NCBI RefSeq assembly: GCF_030731045.1
Contig: NZ_JAVALS010000001.1
Span: 622,532-686,531, forward strand
DNA from: Arthrobacter horti
Lineage (GTDB): Bacteria > Actinomycetota > Actinomycetes > Actinomycetales > Micrococcaceae
DNA length: 64,000 bases
Reading direction: 5' to 3'
Shown here: positions 61,701 through 64,000 of the stretch, piece after piece
How positions within the stretch are numbered: the stretch's first letter is position 1
How the letters are laid out: the number at the start of each line of letters is the position of its first letter
The notes under the pieces: generated by a model
What the model saw: only the letters and a program-made list of their open reading frames with translations
The model's database searches: none
What the model was told of the DNA's origin: nothing
Program-made: the position numbers and the translations under genes

Positions 61701-64000
61701 CGCCCTGCGCGGTGCTGCCCGCGGAGGTGACGCTGTTGCCGTTGTCCCCGGCCATCGCATCGGAGGGGCCGCGCCAGTCCGTGGTGTCCTGGGTCGGGTC
61801 CAGGTTGCCGGCATTGGCGGCCACGTCGTTCGTGGCGGTGTACTGCGTGTGGTTCACCCCGAAGGTCACCACATCGCCCTTGGCGTAGGAGGTGTGCGTC
61901 CCGTCCCACGCGCCGCGGAAGTTGCCGCCGTTGCTGTCCTGGTAGGTGGTGGTCGGGGTGGTTCCGACGCTCCAGACCGAGACGGAGGCCGCGACGCCCA
62001 CCACGCCGCCCGAGAGGCTCACCGCGAAGGTGCTGACCTGCTTGGTCGAGAGCGCGAACACCTCGACGTTCCCGCGCGCCTTCACGGTCGAGGGGCCGTC
62101 GATGTGGGCGAGGACCGAGCTGTTGGCCGTGCCGATGTCGATGCCGCCCGAGACGCCCACGAAGCCGCCGGCCGCGCCACCCGCGATCGTCAGCGACGTG
62201 AAGTCGTCCGTCGCCGTGACGCTCACGCCCTGGACGAGGGCGGCGCCGGACGCCGTGTTGATGGAGCTGTAGCCGCCGATCGAGGCGACGGTCGAGGTCT
62301 TCAGCAGCGTCACCTGGACGCCGCCCGCGACGCCGACGAAGCCGCCGCCGATGGCCGGGACCAGGCCGAAGACGTTCTCGCTGGAGCCCGCGTGGACGAT
62401 CACGCCGGAGAAGCTCTGCGAGCCGCCCAGAGTCCCGTTCGGGATGCCGGTGACCGGCAGGCCCTGGGCGAGTGCGTCGACCGTGCTGCCCGCACCGAGG
62501 TACGCGCGGACCTGCTTGTCCAGGGTCGCGACGCCGACCGCCGCACCGACTCCCACGTAACCGCCGGCGAGGGCGACGGTGATGAGGAGGAGCTTCGTGG
62601 CGTCCGTCGCGGTGACCACGACGTTGTTCCCGGCGGAGAGGGTCGCGCCGTTGCCCGTGCAGGCGAACGGGTCGCTGCCGCCCGGGGTGCCGGTGCACGC
62701 GAAGGTGTGGACTGTGAGGACCGTGACGGCGACCGTGCCCGCGACGCCCACCGTGCCGCCGCCCGCGCCGACCGCGAAGGACAGGACGGTATCCTTGCCG
62801 TCCGCAGTCACGGAGATCGAGTTTCGGGCGTTCACGGTGGTCCCGGTGCCGATGTACGCGTAGGTGTCGAGGGTGACCACACGGACGGCCACCGGGATGG
62901 AGACGCCGGCCGTGCCCGCGATCGCGAGCGTGAAGGCGATGCCCAGCTGGTAGAACTGGTTGGCCGCGGAGACCTGGACGGACTGATTCGGGTCGGCACC
63001 GGCGACGTTGCTCGCACACGTGGCGCCGCAGTTGACCTTGGCGCTCTGCCCGATGTGCGCCGAGGTGTGGACGGTGACGACCGCGATCGCACCGGCGAGG
63101 GTGACGGCTGCGGTGCCGGAGAAGCCGAGGCCCACACCGAAGGCCCCGATGCTGTCGGAGTTGTTGGCCGTGACCGCGACGCCGCGGAACGGCACCGGTG
63201 TGCCCTCCGAGATGTCGCGCGGGCCCATGGCGCTCGCGTCGCCCGCGGGGGCGTCGCCCTGGCGCACCAGGCTGTGGGACCTTCCGGTCCAGCCTCCGCC
63301 GAGGGTGATGACGTGCCCGCCCTTGTCCGAGGGCTTGTCGAGGAGCTGGAACGACCCGCCGCCGAGGCTCTTGTAGTAGTAGGTGCCGCCGTCGACCAGC
63401 CCGCCGATCGGTGTGCCGCCGCCCGAGCTGTAGACCACGGCGTCGTTGTCACTGATCGAGCCGAGCGAGTACGGGAGGTGGATCGAGTTGGTGCCGAGGT
63501 TCACGGCGTTGTCCGGGTTGAAGCGCGGCGTCTGATCCTGCGTGACGTTCGCTTCGGTGGTCTTGAAGAGGCGGTGGCTCTCGCCCGTGCCGCCGGAGAG
63601 GACGATGGGCGAGCCGCTCAGATCGGCCGTCGTGAAGAGCTGGAAGTGGTCGGGGTCGATGACCTTGACGTAGTACTGGCCGCCCTGGACGAGCGGGTTG
63701 ATCGCGGTGCCGTAGCCGGCGTCGTACTGGACCTGGTCGCCGTTCGAGAATCCGTGGCTGTCCACGTGGATGGTGCTGCCGCCCGTGATGTCCGAGGGGG
63801 CGAAGCGCGGATCGTGCGGGGTGACCGTGTACGATCCGCTCGCCACGTCGAGGCCGGTGGCGCCCGCACCGCTGACCACCGCGTAGTCGCCGATCCAGGC
63901 GTGGGTCTCCTTGGTGATGACGGGTACTGCGACCGCGGCGCCGACGGCGGCCGTGCCGCTGGCGGAGATGTTGCCGGCGATGACGTTGGCGGTGAGGGTC
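40753..64000 (-). CDS. Giant multidomain beta-rich RTX/Calx-beta protein, 5' end outside window
   Basis: One frame open from the TAG at 40753 to the window edge, 7,748 visible residues, about 0.75 MDa. The start codon and any signal peptide lie beyond 64000. In protein order: GD-x-V-x-Y modules (63790-63320), a long array of solenoid-like repeats (63180-57100, 55860-54840) with two CBM5/12-like inserts, a largely non-repetitive beta-rich region with scattered RTX-like nonapeptides (54830-50000), Calx-beta-like segments (50000-48880), 'GFxxGQ' repeats (48850-46385), RTX repeats (46075-42960), two jelly-rolls, a Calx-beta domain, a Thr/Ser/Ala linker and a unique ~100-residue end domain. No LPXTG and no C-terminal membrane helix. 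Likely secreted or surface adhesin or biofilm matrix protein; function inferred from architecture only. Confidence 0.85.
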   Translation of the reverse strand, partial: TLTANVIAGNISASGTAAVGAAVAVPVITKETHAWIGDYAVVSGAGATGLDVASGSYTVTPHDPRFAPSDITGGSTIHVDSHGFSNGDQVQYDAGYGTAINPLVQGGQYYVKVIDPDHFQLFTTADLSGSPIVLSGGTGESHRLFKTTEANVTQDQTPRFNPDNAVNLGTNSIHLPYSLGSISDNDAVVYSSGGGTPIGGLVDGGTYYYKSLGGGSFQLLDKPSDKGGHVITLGGGWTGRSHSLVRQGDAPAGDASAMGPRDISEGTPVPFRGVAVTANNSDSIGAFGVGLGFSGTAAVTLAGAIAVVTVHTSAHIGQSAKVNCGATCASNVAGADPNQSVQVSAANQFYQLGIAFTLAIAGTAGVSIPVAVRVVTLDTYAYIGTGTTVNARNSISVTADGKDTVLSFAVGAGGGTVGVAGTVAVTVLTVHTFACTGTPGGSDPFACTGNGATLSAGNNVVVTATDATKLLLITVALAGGYVGVGAAVGVATLDKQVRAYLGAGSTVDALAQGLPVTGIPNGTLGGSQSFSGVIVHAGSSENVFGLVPAIGGGFVGVAGGVQVTLLKTSTVASIGGYSSINTASGAALVQGVSVTATDDFTSLTIAGGAAGGFVGVSGGIDIGTANSSVLAHIDGPSTVKARGNVEVFALSTKQVSTFAVSLSGGVVGVAASVSVWSVGTTPTTTYQDSNGGNFRGAWDGTHTSYAKGDVVTFGVNHTQYTATNDVAANAGNLDPTQDTTDWRGPSDAMAGDNGNSVTSAGSTAQGGGAGGYQNHSLDGTTAGTANAWSSATNYSSGQLVTYGGSTYSATADISSGGADPAHNAAWRLNSGTESSTNARLAARLAAAGAMIAAAAPTSNLGSLALSTAPTGGTAATIDATIVAGGHVDVWAIDRLHVLGVAGAGAAGLGGLGVSVLVLNVDSATDASIGGTATITAGTGPDGKVSVKARMDDETVTGVAFVGAAGAIAIGAQVVVINDSSTQNAHIDSSKTVTTLTGPVTGAGVTQAGGGIDVAAYAKRTANSYAIGVGLGAVAVGVSAAVVNVTGGVSATVGNIAVGAGGTVGHLNVSVTDNATNDLLAIAFEAGAGGGFAGDLAFVTLSGTATASSGAHGTLGAGGLSVTADGTHTATAKTLNVATGVLAVSVTVARVTNSRSTEALVGPTSAITFSTPAPFLVKATASNSATATAPGGGGGGVQVTVLLAFATVSGHTSAEADGSASNASTITVQAFADNTAMASSTTVGVSVVGLSGGVATADITQDAKIEATIGSGASLNGTGLVLIQAGTRNGGNQSIASATLGNLGGVAALSVMAAAAHDNSAARVRIYGSVSTTSTATTPGAAAIEVNANGTNLATADILAVTGSLGFAGNGSMAFAEVGSNGDVEVLGQSGGALNASGLVEVTVTSNNHAEASTVLGAGGFAALGVSVPTAKVDGGTDIGLGGTSITGSALTATSLSSNLAEATTKAITMGAIAAQIASAKAEIGRNATTEAGIGSANVGSGAILVTATSTDTATAESGGASGAGLSVQVFTPDAEIHGSTRAFIAASSTVVAGSLTVTAGATPNATGTAKMLGLAAISGTGATPTATVDGTTEVYIGGGSGVSLGTGAADLEATRNAHATVTNIDIAVAAVTISVVDLEATTAGTIAAHIDDGATLTAGSLILHAGGTSTPTATNAPPAGSNVTVGVAAGAFITTHATDSTTVEAYVGPEGPAADTNHPATVTVSGTGTAASVVASLTSAPKAFTDMVSVGLGFDLVIVNETTTSAPVVKAFLGGSAKVLATTGAVEFIASSTATAIADGRGIGIGGGFSAGATTATSDFRPTLKAFTVGGGELHGTAVTVSARLNVDSAGNPVRPSVTLAGDSTPSTVDPAYARVRLTGIAIGGAVTAASATATSKPEVSTTIASGTSLTGPGWVSIASVAFNAATAAADSLAVGVAAGIGLAQPTAEAGGHVTADFNGTASGVTAVTVGSTVDSSAVVHGHAAGGGVGAGVTSGSYTATTDMGVSAGAGGTISGTGDVTVQAIERNSTIADYSAVTFGVGGAVGVSTVKATDSSTVTTTVTGSVTSGGTLSVLAYHNFDGSNFLTDHVVDASGSALTVAIGLAISSNNLYAKAAATTTATLAAGGTLAAPGGVIIVRAMSGDFAHSKLRNANGAILNVSVDSNPDAEASGKTSASILGNVRVLSGSTSNPGAASLTVLAKGNDTAVAGMDETGGGLLSVTNSTSSSHGTPTVGVVLGGATSVIRVSGTVNAQSIGLSDSDASTSSATGGAINIGSFSATAKMSPTSTASVTGGASIIAAGAITVDASANPPLPPASDGTFDGVGGVSDGANTITFTANHNANTGDVVTYDAQGHPVIPGLADGAQYSVIVTSPTSLQLGAVFTGANVDAANDVIDFGLREHHLHEGDIVWYSAVPLGPSGTTSDVGGLTNGTRYRVHVLDAFRIKLQPIGFVSTSVSVNAGSINGGTGVITASNSFHDGDFVTYYQPGPAVTFSSGQVNVVWDGTNKKWVAATGNDANDVYFAVEDPSNPGNFLDMGFSSGTRVYYSPKSGSTIGIAAGYYYLIRINGQEYKFADSLCHATGLASDCGTSSNQAQVALTLSPVTTTAGKAVIQQLWYAANAPIQGLTDGHGYYVVGCGGACSSSFSLSDTAGGAAKTYTIVSGQTGGLHTFARDGINLSAPTLPSGVSGLGSLVYTLVEDIAPASGAGTQRLHGIGDNIPFGATSGDLIVSASATGGGGGAISVSTAASLVEVTSTLSATVGNGATLSGGSVSVTTHGIVSGKTVSSNDSGGLISVNSASADTHLYMGNTILIDTNAALSAAQDVTVSANSALNPTMIASSSSGGLFAGGGSGETILADYSTTVTVKGSVTAGTAATIESHTSVNGYGQGTADVGGLGVDGTTNLAIRVGRGDAGWVPGSAAVATTQTTIGGAVTGRTVAVGAYVDSLHLVGTSSSRATAFGANSEATTAVDVSGLTQTVLSNGSVLTGNVSTALNAEYRGIFIDSYASSTCHCFGGRTSPTASSDIATTAQVAGMSGSTITTSDLSVTVNQLVDRYLRHTDRSGGFLDFGGSDSSGGSQNFQRWIFWESTVIMLGEPNPWVEVDANGNVTKLVNATVRDANGHVYTDDPFNNIHTVGQLTGSWFSADDILYNHGANARFLANVPANITNGTAPAGEIWGGLGQFQFQQTWNYVKLLNASNLNMIVHKINVVNTVNSPVIDIRVQKIDAGTGHSVSGLSPPSPGPSLDFDIKYTFPPTLVQIKNTCAYTCPVQNPFIRLDDYIENPIGTTDIENASGDILAGPLGAVATKVIRTNILTLSAPHGNIGHQAAQHPVPGTQDTERNPIAVELIRYQSVDGAYHDFSITADAGADLVLDLTANRRTDEALGSALTVTIARLTAGDDLDVVVNDSKNGNDLASNILVTVNAYHAATNNYHYVFPTGYNPGVSADGAPYGSTSTNPGSGQYQTHYEPDTADPNLARILRAFGTVTSTLDSDYVFSEARAGDDLDICHVSTSSAYAAQEPKYCANTAIDDGTHVVSAATPVTTVTFTINTDVAWTGGSPSTSPVDDPSLSGGYLTADAAQIFLTTNGKITATELAGDMLVGHIDSTQSDVVLSSPQRILDANGQPSIDVSGVNITMTAGTGGTLGGIGLPSDFLEINVDALRTGTGVLTAIDTASPNTLGVFLTEIGDSNPANTDDLRIHLVRTRGDVSLATVKGSVIDANGPTGQTAAEVIGNTIDIKAAGGSIGAADGTNDLDISSGRFTTPWSPASTTPAATVALEADTGIFVTEIPDAVDPADLGTPAPMNVVLARTFAGNIRLTVAETAAQGEDLNLLPCANPASGGRRFCSLLFAENAPRTTANGQIQRGLIQADHGWVLLRAGDNVTTDGYNGAVATDANPALVASVRAAQWIDIYGDFSNSGAGSAAGVPDLGWGTVMHLHGELWSGTAQTTNGTALFGGTQTNACVNQLDKDGHACNLTRIFGNTDADIISLDQTYLRNITRVYGSNTPTPGGSYAPVGDGEDFMFVNQLQTMDVADGMTLTLDGQSGTDTYVINTTGSQPCFTGDPTGSSCHNYVINVLDTGAPNDGTDYLTVNGYDNPLSGYDAHGNPYPADDIFLLRRSRFIASTPTSNTVGERSDDPGFVALLHGQFGARAPLFTGNLSLCFTATGCGAGTAPGRTLMGAPAGTFAQSLVGLRVHLGGPTAGVWTGDYTVASVDPNGTWITFSETLPVGVSLTTEQVPTSNVALTNVTVSLLTNDVTTSDPTGNPALRTQAYERINYDTGINGRLTVNGLGGNDVFASDDVTVTTTLDGGAGNDSFQIGQIYGRQRDGNAFSSNLGVSADGMTRDTSGGDLNPQDVFGTVATTRGWVSAGASAPLVAVGDAGDDTFTVYSNQAPLRLEGDDGNDLFVVRAFALAEVRTGHGLPASMGGKSCTDPGVSLTAAERATCDIVWINAQDQIAMPRLTSGFSTAAESDIRTGAGQNQVEYNLNAPVSIDGGTGFNKVVILGTEFADHIVVTAKAIYGAGLSVTYTNVQVLEIDGLEGDDTIDVLSTAPGMVTRVIGGLGSDTINVAGDVAGDVTALNIQGTSSTVNHGVVSTDPGYNGIVADGVPVTVARPGQGQVVITESGGFTAVYEGGCYLLSPTSSLCGSVPPLPSLDSYTVHLAAHPVCTGLSDAQCKVYVSVSAAYPPSTEHPQLTVGNLPDGAPTGNAGDTILVAANLSGSALADFYRQILLGGASMSASNRSLVLVFDGTNWNTDQTVYLYAVDDTRAEGTRVVTVNHSVISADPNFDGALVRNVEATIYDNDQADILVGQTDPTTGHLDNDTTVLAGTVTTEVSDQMTVQLAKAPAAGQTVVVRIVPGDNMVCLSSTDGRFAVAQGAAFSDPTACGATPYVYTVTFTSANWYMPVIVTIHARTIIAPMDPHNMAIIMTIDPSTTDAAYLAAASRISSRVDVQVISDKTPGVFVQQSDGSTVVQACGNVACTVPGTGDSYSVRLNSAPAAPVTIFILTDGQVDVAPFGGTAYQSYGGQRAAQAFKGFLNVSGSTITRGNGSDLGSFLDEGFRIGQKIRISGTGTADDGDYQIVGLSAGSLTLDRPLPVARPLWANPFSNVIISQLQDAGIFTGTAGHTLSYNAVTGALTRDDGSSWLDSGFTEGMIIKISGDPNFYKIQSFGSANGGTLNVLYFTSTAKPAAVGPLATVTQWAATLTFTQSNWWIQQTVNLLADVNWVVPAGRANLVTFPKQAHRLDQIRGPLSVEGGATASDRSLKAAILLPGEGNTPPFRVAAQPPEWQQIDTLNIYDDGSHQNLSGNLTSTAVTGLNMGPGLDFSSLADPVTHRLPWGEPLTFPGGISYGSLSVDPNTGQYSMDNSVSTIEVLNIMLGSGNDTFTVQSTLIQGGDFNPITGLRGELAHHGGITAVHGGGNSPLLVNGTFSVLTVGGGSGLVRADGLAWTSLGFRAGQLVEAPDGHLYTVTGFANSGNAGSLPGDVMLLAGASPLPTGPLTGQISVADELSAGNGAPRTPLPVGWTPAQSMLSIVAGNGILLSNGQAWQALGFRAGQQVYIPGAGIRTILRFANSPALNADGNPSDGAVMIVDGAALTPGALAGVVSAVSRLWVAGSGSITATADGGVIAFTGLPAGALTASGLTAGMLVRIDGVTGYRIITAIDPVAGTITVNGGALAAVPSWTGLVSAIRLGGDTITVTGGGGPASPLVLYGDTSQDGVWYGGDPTHLTLHNFGPKPMPHIEGSNVTLSLSADGHTGTITLNSCTGTCTGSGTFLHDGFAVGQELALSLATPIVQSGSVLLGTDRITLATGTWNAAYTTGMQIIISGLTGVWTITGFDSLRQTMLLNGPVIAPMPWATRTVTAVSQYVGIIKAVTATTISVNLTLSLADFPAGPAFPVTTPGATTTGVYSVVVLNRVGNSAPFFIFPLANPFQFSGNDIIDAHALTGTDANGNLLSIGVTMYGGAGDDVLIGSQTGDQIAGGSGSDTVFGERGEDMIYGDSGFNVDLITRVLTVATAGNGPTGYPAAQYPDRDLLKAAPDLLYGAGVGTLPGVNGTTIGQDDNIIFGDLGVITQDVSGARDTTKPVPGKLQKIQTTLLTGGLGTAGTQTDGGIGVLSVDSKALQNGDDDWVYGGSGRDMLIGGPGNDAVDGGGQNDMIFGDNVSIQRSYGDWTNGRFQSLCGTLLYSRSDRTNPCGGAVDAYNSGALLTNGVAQNYRTANDVPWWAEYKVSNLWQDFAADDGLKWLGSWGNDYLAGGGANDVILGQMGDDTIQGDGSIDWISPGSPTSMLQRVGAFRTPTGCTGAAGSIVCDPVGPLTVYPSVERATDGSDYIEGNAGNDVIFGGLGQDDLVGGNSDFYSLTSPYQRPDGGSYSVVPDAFGNPTYVPLSAVVGDLGKNLIFGGAGTQTDLNNEVGETGGLNATANRQLADGTLNRDIHSRDADTVVGANGDIVRIVGINGTDTSGCQAATSSGAAADCHLLLSNPDTMRYVTYNWDTYDLTRCTLDASGRPVSCKYNADGQQVVRGVSLLDYTPGGPDFRPDLFFPAGTPGTCNTSPTQPVCSPVLPGVHSLMFAQQLAACAPALDANGNPVYNPNCRLYDIGGVNEVHGESGDDTVYAGPGYDIVYGDAQNDQIIGGWGSDWLSGGTGDDTILGDDGRIFTSRNSATGVSWNGSAWVANGCAPNAAGCYSEPLFGVLTLLPTDPNTRISNGNVLDEFIYTPGMVQQATINHNGALATAVDETSFDLTPRSAGAANPNYDANNSDDVIFGGLGNDQLHGGAGDDAMSGSEARAESYVQAFDANGNPVGVTRTDFYHPWNPGDILHFGADTNAWHSNHHVASRLGEFLLYDEYDPRRIILFNPDGSVWKGGPPPKNLQFFLNNDATLGDPVTACTAVDNQSNCTQTSTVPSDGNDVLFGDLGNDWLVGGTGNDTMYGGYGNDLLQADDDLTTGTSYGLNDVPDGPNSSFEDRAFGGGGLDILIGNTGGDRLIDWVGEFNSYLVPFSPFGIATVSRQVEPQLPEFLYALSRSQGADPTRATDTGDDPARNGEPDGELGLVTQHDHGLWQLQTGGPTDPQAGNLPGGKRDVLRSADFNGGTLQGFAVDSGTFQVANGQLQVGAASLGKDAAAVWYADAYLPIYYEIRASISVQKPTGGWKANSFVIFDYWSPTDFKFAGIDDSINKMVIGHRDANGWWYDAQGSVQGSLSPGTFYDLLVAVNGTVVTVTINGTKAFTYSFPVRVLPNGDRVALNKGFIGFGSNDSQGVIDNIALQVIPPQVVLDRTSYFDNGTADWFTADQTGIWNVAYGRYGTAAGGSPVVSATSYTPQGQLIDPTSYVEVVAVLNTNGVAGLVFDEYAPNDFKFAALDIAGQRVIVGHMDPRRGWQIQQSYAVALTAGRDYTLDLVLKGTVVTVTLNGQVLGSYIFNATVTDGRVGTLAQSGTASFDSFRFMTDDQVFAGASPPPPTISIADAAVTAPASGTTTATLTITLSAAPASPLTLSWTALDGPVATAASGDYVAASGTVTFAAGSTSATIKVTVNGSGKYEPSEFFWVQVSPVAGYNLARGFAAVTITSAIAPPAGATTTTATPTATASSASSAPALAPAANTTAATTPGTGSGTSTSGTASPAGSTSGPGITAVPAAGGSTVTSTGGVYFKVVGANNRDYYQITVVCTVNGAVVYSTALTVVIGADGTGRSQTIYPPAGGSCTAYLQIPKQIDRPRTVGQTGFTVS
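40756..41070 (-). other. C-terminal domain of unknown family in the giant protein
   Basis: About 105 residues after the linker, including VYFKVVGANNRDYYQITVVC, VNGAVVYSTALTVVIGADG and YPPAGGSCTAYLQIPKQID. Two cysteines could form a disulfide, as expected outside the cell. No LPXTG motif or hydrophobic tail follows. It might be a secretion or anchoring signal; this is not known. Confidence 0.5.
41230..41580 (-). other. Calx-beta domain of the giant protein
   Basis: TISIADAAVTAPASGTTTAT, VAASGTVTFAAGSTSATIKV and KYEPSEFFWVQVSPVAGYNL follow the Calx-beta pattern, including the strand-turn-acidic segment. It is followed by a Thr/Ser/Ala/Pro linker (about 41080-41230) and the final domain. Confidence 0.75.
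41590..42690 (-). repeat. Tandem jelly-roll (LamG/DUF1080-like) domains of the giant protein
   Basis: Two successive domains of about 185 and 175 residues. The first has VWYADAYLPIYYEIRASISV, FVIFDYWSPTDFKFAGIDD and TVVTVTINGTKAFTYSF. The second has GLVFDEYAPNDFKFAALDIA, VIVGHMDPRRGWQIQQS and KGTVVTVTLNGQVLGSYIF. Their matching FDxxxPxDFKFA and VxVTxNG blocks show an internal duplication. Similar folds bind glycans. Confidence 0.75.
42960..46075 (-). repeat. RTX-type calcium-binding nonapeptide blocks of the giant protein
   Basis: Eight clusters of GGxGxDxUx repeats: GGAGDDVLIGSQTGDQIAGG (near 46000), GGSGRDMLIGGPGNDAVDGG (45500), GGGANDVILGQMGDDTIQGD (45150), GNAGNDVIFGGLGQDDLVGG (44920), GESGDDTVYAGPGYDIVYGD through WLSGGTGDDTILGDDG (44140-43980), SDDVIFGGLGNDQLHGGAGD (43630), DVLFGDLGNDWLVGGTGND (43200) and FGGGGLDILIGNTGGDRL (43010). 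They form Ca2+-bound parallel beta-rolls in known proteins, usually in export or adhesion roles. Long unrelated stretches separate the clusters. Confidence 0.85.
46385..48850 (-). repeat. Family of ~70-residue 'GFxxGQxVxIxG' repeats in the giant protein
   Basis: At least six related segments: FLDEGFRIGQKIRISGTG (48655-48850), WLDSGFTEGMIIKISG (48370-48590), WTSLGFRAGQLVEAPDGH (47455-47685), WQALGFRAGQQVYIPGAG (47150-47375), LTASGLTAGMLVRIDGVT (46905-47115) and WNAAYTTGMQIIISGLTG (46385-46560), with a degenerate copy at about 46560-46720 (LHDGFAVGQELAL). Each continues with a Y-x-I-x-x-F block and an L-x-L/V strand. The name is mine. Confidence 0.65.
56030..56990 (-). other. Cluster of GD-x-V-x-Y modules in the giant protein
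   Basis: Short modules share GDxVxY, then PIxGL or GGLxxG, then YxVxVxxxxxFxL: NTGDVVTYDAQGHPVIPGLA, HEGDIVWYSAVPL and a third with LTDGHGYYVVGCGGACSSSF. Related copies near 63790-63320 (NGDQVQYDAGYGTAINPLVQ, DNDAVVYSSGGGTPIGGLVD) sit at the other end of the solenoid array. Function unknown. Confidence 0.6.
57100..63180 (-). repeat. Protein-level array of solenoid-like repeats in the giant gene
   Basis: Units of roughly 80-110 residues recur with pattern G-x-V-G-V...V-x-V-x-T-x-x-A-x-I-G-x-x-S-x-V-x-A-x-x-x-V-x-V-x-A, for example GAAVGVATLDKQVRAYLGAG and GGIDIGTANSSVLAHIDGPS. About twenty units are estimated by length. Gly, Ala, Val and Thr dominate. The pattern suits a beta-helix or stacked beta-sandwich fibre. 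Nucleotide identity between units is low, so the array is old. Confidence 0.65.
61515..61925 (-). repeat. Two CBM5/12-like modules inside the giant protein
   Basis: FRGAWDGTHTSYAKGDVVTF followed by YTATNDVAANAGNLDP and TTDWRG, then NAWSSATNYSSGQLVTYGGS followed by YSATADISSGGADPAHNAAW. Both show the W-x-Y-x-x-G-x-x-V-x-Y/F...Y-x-A...P...W layout of chitin-binding CBM5/12 (ChtBD3) modules. They interrupt the solenoid array. Confidence 0.65.

Noticed and set aside
1-64000. CRISPR arrays, tRNA/rRNA genes, insertion sequences, prophage or defence operons
   Set aside because: Nothing with regular short DNA repeats, cloverleaf sequence, transposase or phage structural genes was recognised. The DUF222-HNH protein alone is not enough to call a defence system.

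Overview
The window is about 68% G+C and reads as chromosomal DNA of an actinobacterium, most likely Micrococcaceae (Arthrobacter or a close relative). Supporting signs are the uvrC-rapZ-yvcK-whiA order followed by a Mn-type sodA and what looks like the first codons of gapA, a mycoredoxin, a DUF222-HNH protein, frequent GTG starts, and many genes whose start codon lies 6-8 nt after a TANNNT -10 box (leaderless mRNAs).

Layout. 1-7.5 kb (minus): gapA start, sodA, whiA, yvcK, rapZ, uvrC, plsC, HAD phosphatase. 7.6-14.4 kb: uvrA with a LexA box at its promoter, a GntR-tam pair, and a Ski2-like helicase on the plus strand. 14.4-21 kb: GNAT and S33 peptidase pair, terC behind a probable yybP-ykoY (Mn2+) riboswitch, uvrB, coaE, yigZ. 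21-31.7 kb: secreted subtilase, rpsA, a Tat lipoprotein deacetylase, an Eis-like acetyltransferase, a thioesterase and lipoate-ligase-like pair, a DedA-like protein, an alpha/beta hydrolase, a mycoredoxin and a GT51 transglycosylase. 31.7-40.7 kb: Tat-exported phospholipase C behind a three-unit PHO box, divergent MFS/LysR pair, coiled-coil cell-wall lytic enzyme, and a DUF222-HNH gene between two paralogous genes of unknown function.

40.75-64 kb is one uninterrupted minus-strand reading frame of at least 7,748 codons whose 5' end lies outside the window. It is a giant, probably secreted, beta-rich multidomain protein. In protein order it has GD-x-V-x-Y modules, a long array of solenoid-like repeats with two chitin-binding-like modules inserted, unassigned beta-rich regions, Calx-beta-like segments, a family of about 70-residue 'GFxxGQxVxIxG' repeats, RTX-type calcium-binding repeats, two jelly-roll domains, a Calx-beta domain, a Thr/Ser/Ala linker and a novel C-terminal domain. 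No sortase motif or C-terminal membrane anchor is visible. This is the most unusual object in the window.

Functional themes: nucleotide excision repair is spread over uvrA, uvrB and uvrC, with a good SOS box at uvrA and a weaker one at uvrB. Manganese handling links the riboswitch-controlled terC with a Mn-type SOD. Envelope functions are abundant. No tRNA, rRNA, insertion sequence, prophage or CRISPR array was recognised, and no stretch over 300 bp lacks a gene.
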